A stretch of 64,000 nt of DNA, taken from Pseudomonas aylmerensis (GTDB lineage: Bacteria > Pseudomonadota > Gammaproteobacteria > Pseudomonadales > Pseudomonadaceae). This document shows, in pieces, positions 58,101 to 64,000 of the stretch (position 1 is its first letter; the number at the start of each line of letters is the position of its first letter). Where the stretch lies: the NCBI RefSeq assembly GCF_001702265.1, contig NZ_MAUE01000004.1, positions 1 through 64,000 on the forward strand, written 5' to 3'. The translations under genes and the position numbers were made by a program. The notes below the pieces were generated by a model, which worked only from the letters and a program-made list of their open reading frames with translations, was not told where the DNA came from and ran no database searches.

Positions 58101-60095
58101 GACTTCAACGGCGAGTTGCGCCTGATGGCCCAGGCCTGGAGCGATGACCGCTACGGCATGGCCGAGGGCAAGACGGTGATTGCCGCACCGCTGATTGCCG
58201 AACTGTCGGCTCCGCGCTTTCTCGCCGGAGGTGACCAGACCACGCTGGCGCTGGACTTGTCCAACCTGTCGGGCAAGGCGCAGAAGCTGGAGGTACAACT
58301 GAGCGCCGAAGGGCAATTGGAGCTGGTCAACAGCGGCGCGCAATCCATCGAGCTCAAGCAGGGCCAGCGCACCACGCTGCGCATCCCGGTCAAAGCCTGG
58401 GGCGGCCTGGGCCAGGGCAAGGTCAAGGTGACCGTGAATGGCCTGGACCTGCCCGGCGAAAACCTGCCGCCGTTCAGCCGCGAATGGACCCTGGGCGTGC
58501 GCCCGGCGTATCCGGCATTGCTCAAGCATTATCGCGCGGTGCTCAAAAGCGAGCCGTGGAGCCTGCCCGCTGGCACGCTGGAGCAGTTCGATGCGTCGGG
58601 ACGCGAGGCGTTGCTGAGTCTGTCGAGCCGACCGCCGTTGAACCTGGGTGCGCAGATCAGTGCGCTCAAGGCCTACCCCTATGGATGCCTGGAGCAGACC
58701 GCGAGTGGCTTGTACCCCTCGCTCTACGCCGACGACGCTTTGCTCAAGCGCCTGGGGGTGAAAGGCGAGCCGGATGCCGCGCGCAAGCGCAAGATCGAGC
58801 TGGGCATCGAGCGCCTGCTGGGCATGCAGCGCTACAACGGCAGCTTTGGGCTGTGGGGCGCCGATGGTGAGGAAGAGTATTGGCTGACCGCGTATGTCAC
58901 TGACTTCCTGCTGCGCGCCCGTGACCAGGGCTTTGCAGTACCGCCCGAGGCCTTGAAGAAGGCCAGCGAACGCCTGCTGCGGTATGTGCAGGAACGTAAC
59001 CTGATCGAAGTCGATTACAGCGACAACGCCGACCACACGCGTTTCGCCGTGCAGGCCTACGCCGGCATGGTCCTGGCGCGCAGTCAGCAGGCACCGTTGG
59101 GCGCGCTGCGGAGTATTTTCGAACGACGCAGCGAAGCACGTTCGGGGCTGCCGCTGGTGCAGCTGTCCATCGCCCTGCAGAAGATGGGCGATCAGCCGCG
59201 CGCCGACCAGGCGCTGCAGGCGGGGCTGGCAACCCAGCGCAGTGCCAATGAGTGGCTGGCCGATTACGGCAGCCCGCTGCGCGACCAGGCGATGATCCTG
59301 GCCTTGCTGGAAGAGAATGACCTGGCCAAGGGCAAGCGTGAGGAGCGCCTGTTCACACTGTCGGATCAGTTGGCGGCCAGCCCTTACCTGTCGACCCAGG
59401 AACGTAACTCGCTGTTCCTGGCCGGGCGTCTTGGGTTCGCGCAGCCCGAGGCGAACTGGCAGGTGTCGCTTACCGGCAGCGGCGGTGTGCAGGCGTTGAA
59501 TAACCAGCAGTCGACCCTGGCGCTGGACGGCAAGCAGCTGTCCAGCGACCTGACCTTGAGCAATCAGGGTGACACGCCGGTGTACCAGCAACTGACGCTG
59601 TCGGGTTATCCACAAGTGCCACCGGCAGCCGGTGGCGACAACCTGAGCATCCGCCGCGAATACCTCGGCATGAACGGTCAGCCGCTGAACCTGCGTACGC
59701 TGAACAGCGGTGACCTGGTGCTGGTGCACCTGGCGGTGAGCGCCAAGCAACGGGTGCCGGACGCGTTGGTGGTGGACTTGCTGCCCGCGGGCCTGGAGCT
59801 GGAAAACCAGAACCTGGCGCAAAGCGCGGCGAGCCTGGAAAACGCCAGCAGCCAGGTCAAGGAGTGGCGTGAGTCGATGCAGAATGCATCGCTCAAGCAC
59901 CAGGAATTCAGGGATGACCGCTATGTGGCGGCGATGAACCTCGACGGGTATGGCACCACGCACCTGCTGTACCTGGCACGGGCGGTGACGCCGGGGACTT
60001 ACCGGGTGCCGCCGCCGCAGGTGGAGTCGATGTACCGGCCGAACTGGCAGGCGGTGGGGGAGACGCCGGCGGATCTGGTGATCAAGGGGCGTTGA
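55194..60095 (+). CDS. Bacterial alpha-2-macroglobulin, YfhM type lipoprotein
   Basis: Large periplasmic lipoprotein of 1633 residues thought to trap foreign proteases that breach the envelope. The signal ends in the lipobox LLSAC (Cys 18), followed by an Ala/Pro linker. Repeated macroglobulin domains extend to about residue 900. The A2M domain contains NIPDFNGELRLMAQAW near 965. The thioester motif GCLEQ carries Cys 1165 and Gln 1168. The alpha-helical TED domain follows. The Cys-Gln pair marks a thioester-active form. It precedes pbpC as in E. coli yfhM-pbpC. Confidence 0.95.
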   Translation: MLNKGLFLACALALLSACDSSDKPAAPAAPAAATSTAPKPAKAAVDVAALKQRYAGRELSVVDVSEVQLDGASTLSVSFSIPLDPEQKFADKLHLVDAKSGKVDGAWELSDNLMELRLRHLEPQRKLVLTVDAGVKAVNDNTLAAEYSARLETRDLQATVGFASRGTLLPTRLAEGLPVIALNVDKIDVEFFRIKPESLPSFLAQWGRNSSLQGYESRELLPMADLVYGGRFDLKPARNTRETLLLPIAGLKPLQQPGVYLAVMRASGTYNYSQPATLFTLSDIGLSVHRYANRLDVFTQALEGGKALDGVDLEVLDANGRVLGQGKTEKGGHAELPLPKKAQVLLAKQGEQTSLLRLDSAALDLAEFDIGGQPSHPLQFFVFGPRDLYRPGETVLLNALLRDKDGNAVKPQPVSVEVRRPDEQVSRKFVWDADASGLYQYQLQLAGEAPTGRWQLVFDLGDGKPQLYEFLVEDFLPERLALELKGSDTALSPADNPVIHVNGRYLYGAPASGNRVSGQVYVRPLREAVKALPGYQFGSVTEEELSQDFELDESVLDAKGQEDLTLESKWADAKSPLQLIVQASLQESGGRPITRRLVQPIWPAEQLPGLRGLFDGKETNGDGPAEFEVLVANQDGQKLAAQNLKVRLVRERRDYYWNYSDSDGWSYHYNEKFLNLDEQTLNIKAGDTAKVSFQVEWGPYRVEVEDPQTGLVSSLRFWAGYQAQDNTEGGAVRPDQVKLALDKPAYGDGDTANVTVTPPAAGKGYLLVESAEGPLWWQEIDVPAEGKSFAVKLDPKWSRHDLYVSALVIRPGERKANITPKRAVGLLHLPLDRTQRKLGVTLTAPEKMRPKQPLTVKIAAKNADGSVPKQVHVLVAAVDVGILNITEYPTPDPYSSLFGRKAYGVDQFDIYGQLIEAGQGRLASLAFGGDAALAKGGKRPDTSVTIVALQSAPVTLNEQGEGEVSVNIPDFNGELRLMAQAWSDDRYGMAEGKTVIAAPLIAELSAPRFLAGGDQTTLALDLSNLSGKAQKLEVQLSAEGQLELVNSGAQSIELKQGQRTTLRIPVKAWGGLGQGKVKVTVNGLDLPGENLPPFSREWTLGVRPAYPALLKHYRAVLKSEPWSLPAGTLEQFDASGREALLSLSSRPPLNLGAQISALKAYPYGCLEQTASGLYPSLYADDALLKRLGVKGEPDAARKRKIELGIERLLGMQRYNGSFGLWGADGEEEYWLTAYVTDFLLRARDQGFAVPPEALKKASERLLRYVQERNLIEVDYSDNADHTRFAVQAYAGMVLARSQQAPLGALRSIFERRSEARSGLPLVQLSIALQKMGDQPRADQALQAGLATQRSANEWLADYGSPLRDQAMILALLEENDLAKGKREERLFTLSDQLAASPYLSTQERNSLFLAGRLGFAQPEANWQVSLTGSGGVQALNNQQSTLALDGKQLSSDLTLSNQGDTPVYQQLTLSGYPQVPPAAGGDNLSIRREYLGMNGQPLNLRTLNSGDLVLVHLAVSAKQRVPDALVVDLLPAGLELENQNLAQSAASLENASSQVKEWRESMQNASLKHQEFRDDRYVAAMNLDGYGTTHLLYLARAVTPGTYRVPPPQVESMYRPNWQAVGETPADLVIKGR

Positions 60096-60121
60096 AGGTC
60101 TCGACCTGAAATGCGCACTCA

Positions 60122-60212
60122 ATGTGGGAGCGGGCTTGCTCGCGAAGGCGTAGTGTCAGTCAGCGTATTGGGTACTGACCCAGCGTCTTCGCGAGCAAGC
60201 CCGCTCCCACAG
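60122..60212. repeat. REP palindrome pair after the alpha-2-macroglobulin gene
   Basis: ATGTGGGAGCGGGCTTGCTC faces GCGAGCAAGCCCGCTCCCAC. It separates the convergent alpha-2-macroglobulin gene and the 97-residue membrane-protein gene. Confidence 0.8.
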
Positions 60213-60230
60213 GGGTTTTTGGTTTTTGGT

Positions 60231-60524
60231 TTAGTGGACGACCCAACTGAGGAGCCACAGGCCGAGCATCAGCCAAATGATGCCGAAGATGATCGAGGCG
60301 CGCATGAAGGCGCGTACGGCTGAGTACAGGAAGAGCAGGCCGACGATCAGGGTGAGGATGCTGATGATCGACGTGTCCATGCCCAGCGTGCGCGACAGGC
60401 CTTCGATAAAGTTGCCGCCCGCGTGGGTCAAGGCGCCGAACAACCCGCTGAGCCCGTCGACGATAAAGCGGATGACGGAGCCGAGCGCCTGGCCCAACCA
60501 TTCGAAGAAGCTTTCTACCTGCAT
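60231..60524 (-). CDS. Small membrane protein, unknown function
   Basis: Protein of 97 residues on the opposite strand to its neighbours. Residues 1-48 form an amphipathic region rich in Gly and Phe. Two adjacent membrane segments follow (about 51-70 and 75-95, ending LWLLSWVVH). The ATG at 60524 has AGGA upstream. It resembles small conserved proteins of pseudomonads that I cannot name. Its place between two envelope-maintenance genes suggests, but does not show, an envelope role. Confidence 0.75.
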   Translation of the reverse strand: MQVESFFEWLGQALGSVIRFIVDGLSGLFGALTHAGGNFIEGLSRTLGMDTSIISILTLIVGLLFLYSAVRAFMRASIIFGIIWLMLGLWLLSWVVH

Positions 60525-60655
60525 GAGTGTGTCCTGATAAGAAGGTGGGCGTATCTGTGCGTTGGTTGTTATTGCGACAGGCTAGTTCCGTGAAGCATAG
60601 AGGTTTGCAGGTTTAATAATGGGTTTCCTTTGTTTTTGGTGTACGCATTTCAGTA

Positions 60656-60758
60656 TGGGGGCTGACTTGTCGGGTCGCCGCCTTGCTGCGAGAGCGGTGG
60701 GCCTGTGACGCATTTACCCACTGAACCAACGCTATCGCCGGCAATCCGGCTCCTACGG
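60656..60758. repeat. REP element spanning the pbpC start
   Basis: GGGGGCTGACTTGTCGGGTC on the left and CGCTATCGCCGGCAATCCGG then CTCCTAC on the right match the two ends of a REP composite. The right end encodes residues 9-18 of the annotated pbpC product. Confidence 0.65.
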
Positions 60759-63074
60759 GTGTTGCGTTGGGGCTTGGGCGCCGTGGTGTTGCTGGTGGCG
60801 CTGCTGTGGCTGGCGGATCGGATCTGGCCGTTGCCGCTGCCCGAGGATGACCTGGCGCGGGTGGTGCTGGCTGAGGATGGCACGCCGTTGTGGCGGTTTG
60901 CCGATGCCAATGGTGTATGGCGCTACCCGGTGCAGACCGGCGAAGTGTCGCCGTATTACCTGGACGCATTGCTCACCTACGAAGACCGCTGGTTTTATCA
61001 GCACCCCGGGGTGAACCCGTTGGCGCTGGTGCGGGCGACGTGGCAGAACCTGACGGGCGCGCGCGTGGTGTCCGGCGGCAGCACCTTGTCGATGCAGGTC
61101 GCGCGCCTGCTCGACCCCCACTCGCGGACTTTCCACGGCAAGCTGCGCCAGTTATGGCGCACGGCGCAGTTGGAGTGGCACCTGTCCAAGGAACAGATCC
61201 TCAACCTGTACCTGAACCGCGCGCCGTTTGGCGGCACGTTGCAGGGCGTGGCCGCCGCCAGTTGGGCGTACCTGGGTAAATCGCCGGCGCAACTGACGCA
61301 TGCCGAAGCCGCCCTGCTCGCGGTGTTGCCCCAGGCACCCAGCCGCTTGCGTCCCGACCGTCACCCGCAGCGCGCCCAGGAAGCCCGCGACAAGGTGCTG
61401 CGTCGCCTCGCCGAATTCCAGGTATGGCCGCAGCCGGCGGTGGACGAAGCCCTCGAAGAACCGTTGCTGCTCGCCCCGCGCCTGGAACCGAGCCTGGCGC
61501 CCTTGCTCGCTCGACGCCTGAACCGTCCGGACAGCCCGCCGCTGATCCGCACCACCCTGGACGCCACCCTGCAACGCCGGCTCGAAGACCTGCTGCTGGG
61601 CTGGCGCGCGCGCCTGCCGGAACACACCTCCGCCGCCATCCTGGTGGTGGAAGAGGAAACCATGGCCGTGCGCGCCTACCTGGGCTCAGTGGATATCAAC
61701 GATACCAAGCGCTTCGGCCATGTGGACATGATCAGCGCGCTGCGCTCGCCAGGCTCCACGTTGAAACCCTTCCTGTATGGCATGGCGCTGGACGACGGGC
61801 TGATTCATTCCGAATCCCTGTTGCAGGATGTGCCCCGACGTTACGGCGATTACCGGCCGGGCAACTTCTCCATGGGGTTTACCGGCGCGGTGCCGGCGAG
61901 CACGGCGCTGTCCAGCTCGCTGAATTTGCCCGCGGTGCAGTTGTTGGAAGCCTACGGGCCCAAGCGCTTTGCCGCGCAGATGCGTATCGGCGGTGTGCCC
62001 TTGGCCTTGCCGGCGTTGGCAGAGCCCAACCTGGCGTTGATCCTGGGCGGCGCGGGCAGCCGCCTCGAAGACCTGGTCAGCGGCTACAGTGCCTTCGCCC
62101 GGGATGGCAAGAGCGCCACTCTCCGTTTACAGCCGGACGATACGCTGAGAGAACGGCCAATGTTGTCGCCAGGATCCGCCTGGATCATCCGCCGCATCCT
62201 CAGCGGCCAGGCACGGCCCGACCGTGACCCGCGCGCCGAACTGGTACAGCGCCCGGTATTGGCCTGGAAAACCGGCACCAGCTACGGTTTTCGCGATGCC
62301 TGGGCGATTGGTGTCGGGCCGCGCTATTTGATCGGCGTGTGGATCGGCCGCCCGGACGGCACGCCGGTGCCGGGGCAGTTCGGCCTCGCGTCGGCGGCGC
62401 CGTTGATGCTGCAGGTGCACGATGTACTGACCAACCGCGACAGCCAGCGCGGTATCAGCGCAGCGGTCAAACCGGTGCCGGCCAATGTCGGCGTGGCCGC
62501 GATCTGTTGGCCACTGGGCCAGCCCATGAGCCGCAGCGACCCTAATTGCCGTCGCCAGCGGTTTGCTTGGACGCTGGACAACACCACGCCGCCGACCTTG
62601 CAGGCGTTGGATCAACCGTTGAGCGTGGGCTTGATGGAAAGCGTCTGGGTCAATGCCAAGGGCCTGCGAGTGGATGCCCATTGCCCTGGCGCGGTGGCGA
62701 AAAACATAGCCTTGTGGCCGGCGCCGCTGGAACCCTGGCTGCCCAGGGTGGAGCGTCGTGAAGCGCGGATTCCGCCGGCCGACCCTGATTGCCCGCCGCC
62801 GGCCTTGGCCGCTGCGTCGCCGCTGTCCATCGTCGGCGTGCGCGAAGGTGACCAATTGCGCCTGCCGGCCGCCAGCCAACAAGCTCTGCGCTTGAAACTC
62901 TCCGCCCTGGGCGGCAGTGGCCGGCGCTGGTGGTTCCTCAATGGCGCACCGTTGGGTGACAGCGCCAACCAGGAATTTATCAATGCCAGCTTCGAGCACC
63001 TGGGCCGCTACCAGCTCAGCGTTCTCGACGAAGCCGGACAGACCGCCCGGCTCGAATTCAGCGTCGTCGACTGA
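60705..63074 (+). CDS. pbpC: Penicillin-binding protein 1C
   Basis: Bifunctional peptidoglycan synthase of 789 residues. A membrane anchor lies near 22-42. The glycosyltransferase domain has EDRWFYQHPGVNP, GGSTLSMQVARLL and LYLNRAPFGGTLQG. The transpeptidase domain has the nucleophile Ser 351 in SPGSTLKPF, SLN in SSSLNLP and KTGTS. A C-terminal PBP1C domain ends in VVD. No ATG opens the frame: the annotated start is GTG 60705, and a GTG at 60759 would remove 18 REP-derived residues. Family similarity begins near residue 16. Partner of the preceding alpha-2-macroglobulin. Confidence 0.94.
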   Translation: MTHLPTEPTLSPAIRLLRVLRWGLGAVVLLVALLWLADRIWPLPLPEDDLARVVLAEDGTPLWRFADANGVWRYPVQTGEVSPYYLDALLTYEDRWFYQHPGVNPLALVRATWQNLTGARVVSGGSTLSMQVARLLDPHSRTFHGKLRQLWRTAQLEWHLSKEQILNLYLNRAPFGGTLQGVAAASWAYLGKSPAQLTHAEAALLAVLPQAPSRLRPDRHPQRAQEARDKVLRRLAEFQVWPQPAVDEALEEPLLLAPRLEPSLAPLLARRLNRPDSPPLIRTTLDATLQRRLEDLLLGWRARLPEHTSAAILVVEEETMAVRAYLGSVDINDTKRFGHVDMISALRSPGSTLKPFLYGMALDDGLIHSESLLQDVPRRYGDYRPGNFSMGFTGAVPASTALSSSLNLPAVQLLEAYGPKRFAAQMRIGGVPLALPALAEPNLALILGGAGSRLEDLVSGYSAFARDGKSATLRLQPDDTLRERPMLSPGSAWIIRRILSGQARPDRDPRAELVQRPVLAWKTGTSYGFRDAWAIGVGPRYLIGVWIGRPDGTPVPGQFGLASAAPLMLQVHDVLTNRDSQRGISAAVKPVPANVGVAAICWPLGQPMSRSDPNCRRQRFAWTLDNTTPPTLQALDQPLSVGLMESVWVNAKGLRVDAHCPGAVAKNIALWPAPLEPWLPRVERREARIPPADPDCPPPALAAASPLSIVGVREGDQLRLPAASQQALRLKLSALGGSGRRWWFLNGAPLGDSANQEFINASFEHLGRYQLSVLDEAGQTARLEFSVVD

Positions 63075-63078
63075 ACTG

Positions 63079-63150
63079 CCATCGCCGGTAAGCCGGCGCC
63101 TACAGGGGAATGCATGCCAAACCGTAGGAGCCGGCTTGCCGGTGATAGCG
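63079..63150. repeat. REP pair in reversed order
   Basis: The unit CATCGCCGGTAAGCCGGCGC-CTACAGG comes first and GTAGGAGCCGGCTTGCCGGT-GATAGC second. This is the reverse of the usual order in this window, so the two units point outward. Confidence 0.7.
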
Positions 63151-63215
63151 CCCCAAAGGTTCACTTGCCTTCAAAGCCATTCCCCCCGAAGCTATCCACC
63201 TTCAGGAGCCCCCGC

Positions 63216-63524
63216 ATGAACCTCGAACACCTCACCGAACGCCTGCACCGCATTCGCGATACCAACGACTGGAAGCAGTTCCACAGCCCGAAAAACCTGG
63301 CCATGGCCGCCAGCGTGGAAATGGCCGAACTGGTCGAAATCTTCCAATGGCTGACCGAAGACCAGTCCCGCCAGTTACCTGCCGACGCACTCGCCCACGC
63401 CGGGCAGGAAGTCGGCGATATCGTGCTGTACCTGTTGTTGCTGTGCAGTGAGCTGGGCCTGGACATGAACGAGGTGGTGCGCGCCAAGCTGGCCGACAGT
63501 GAACGGCGGTTCGCCCATGAGTGA
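63216..63524 (+). CDS. MazG-like nucleotide pyrophosphohydrolase
   Basis: All-alpha NTP pyrophosphohydrolase of 102 residues, RS21-C6/dCTPase type, likely a house-cleaning enzyme for non-canonical dNTPs. The metal-binding helices are visible: NLAMAASVEMAELVEIFQW with ExxE, and AGQEVGDIVLYLLLLC with ExxD. The ATG at 63216 follows CAGGAG. Its stop overlaps the next gene by 8 bp. Confidence 0.93.
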   Translation: MNLEHLTERLHRIRDTNDWKQFHSPKNLAMAASVEMAELVEIFQWLTEDQSRQLPADALAHAGQEVGDIVLYLLLLCSELGLDMNEVVRAKLADSERRFAHE

Positions 63525-64000
63525 CCGCCATTTCGACCAGTTGGCCACGCGCTTCGCCGAAAAGATCTACGGCGGCGCCAAAGGCGCGATTCGCCTGGCG
63601 GTACTCCAGGCCGACCTGGCCGAAGCGCTGCCTGGCCGCCCGCTGCGTGTGCTGGATATCGGCGCGGGCCTTGGGCACATGTCGCTATGGCTGGCAGAGC
63701 TCGGTCATCAGGTGACCCTGGCCGAACCCGCCGAGCCGATGCTCGAGGCCGCACGCCAACGGTTTGCCGAGGCCGGACAAACGGCGACCTTCATCCATGC
63801 GCCCTGGCAAGACCTGCTGGGCCAACTGACCGAACCCTACGACCTGGTGCTGTGCCATGCCGTGCTGGAGTGGTTGGCCGAACCCCACGCCATCCTGCCG
63901 GTGCTGCACCAGCTCACGGTGCCTGGAGGCTGGCTGTCGCTGGCGTTCTACAACCGTGATGCGCTGATTTATCGCAATCTGCTCAAGGGCCACTTCCGCA
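63517..64000 (+). CDS. cmoM: tRNA methyltransferase CmoM-like (3' end outside window)
   Basis: SAM-dependent methyltransferase, first 161 residues visible. MSDRHFDQLATRFAEKIYGG and KGAIRLAVLQADL are characteristic of CmoM (SmtA), which methylates cmo5U34 in tRNA. The SAM motif is VLDIGAGLGHMSLWLAELGH near residue 45, and LVLCHAVLEWLAEP follows near 111. The start lies within the preceding gene (8-bp overlap), so the two are probably co-translated. Confidence 0.9.
   Translation, partial: MSDRHFDQLATRFAEKIYGGAKGAIRLAVLQADLAEALPGRPLRVLDIGAGLGHMSLWLAELGHQVTLAEPAEPMLEAARQRFAEAGQTATFIHAPWQDLLGQLTEPYDLVLCHAVLEWLAEPHAILPVLHQLTVPGGWLSLAFYNRDALIYRNLLKGHFR

Noticed and set aside
57585..60122. An 845-codon open frame antisense to the alpha-2-macroglobulin gene
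   Set aside because: It is rich in Gln, Arg and His in the pattern of a GC-rich shadow frame, has no recognisable motif, and the sense gene is intact with its thioester.
63114..63215. Longer N-terminus for the MazG-like protein starting at 63114
   Set aside because: The added part is translated REP sequence; the ATG at 63216 follows CAGGAG and fits family length.

Overview
The window reads as chromosomal DNA of a Pseudomonas species, most likely of the P. fluorescens group. It has high GC and dense operons. Many REP-type palindromes of the GTAGGAGC/GGCTTGCC and GTGGGAGC/GGCTTGC kinds lie between genes. The gene order speA, sui1-like, NUDIX, DUF2333, gcbA, ctpL, aroQ, accB, accC, prmA, DUF3426, dusB, fis, purH, purD, retS matches, from memory, the PA4839-PA4856 order of P. 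aeruginosa. I see no tRNA, rRNA, CRISPR array, insertion sequence or prophage.

Layout. 1-1.9 kb: the 5' part of a YegD-like Hsp70 gene, divergent from cbpA, which has a good heat-shock (sigma-32) promoter. 1.9-12.4 kb: one nitrogen-scavenging block on the minus strand, a urea ABC transporter (urtABCDE) followed by ureD, ureA, two GNAT acetyltransferases, ureB and ureC, with a sigma-54 promoter in front of urtA. The urtD-urtE gap carries a tandem duplication that copied the start of urtE. 12.6-17.7 kb: a TonB-dependent receptor with a FecCD-type ABC transporter behind a candidate Zur box, so probably zinc or zincophore uptake. 17.7-22.7 kb: a copper-handling cluster (two DUF2946 proteins, a PCu(A)C chaperone, an OprC-like receptor, a PepSY membrane protein). 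22.7-23.6 kb: a structured leader and a small DUF6124 gene. 23.6-30.0 kb: corrin-ring genes cobK and cobL, divergent from cobG, cobH, cobI and cobJ. 30.1-31.6 kb: an unrecognised protein and a MarC-family protein.

31.7-48 kb: a long minus-strand run with the RetS hybrid kinase, purine synthesis (purD, purH), fis and dusB, a DUF3426 protein, prmA, acetyl-CoA carboxylase subunits (accC, accB), aroQ, a chemoreceptor and the diguanylate cyclase GcbA. 48.2-52.7 kb, plus strand: DUF2333, NUDIX, a SUI1-like factor and arginine decarboxylase. 52.8-55 kb: a lipoprotein esterase that overlaps a convergent MATE exporter. 55.2-63.1 kb: a bacterial alpha-2-macroglobulin and penicillin-binding protein 1C, a known cell-envelope defence/repair pair, with a small membrane protein on the other strand between them. 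63.2-64 kb: a MazG-like pyrophosphohydrolase and the start of a cmoM-like methyltransferase.

Most of the window is core metabolism. The least ordinary parts are the 12.6-31.5 kb metal and corrinoid island lying between urtA and retS (adjacent in my recollection of P. aeruginosa), the structured leader of the DUF6124 gene, the duplicated urtE start, and the REP-derived N-terminus of pbpC. All product names rest on my reading of the sequences and recall of families; no database search was made.
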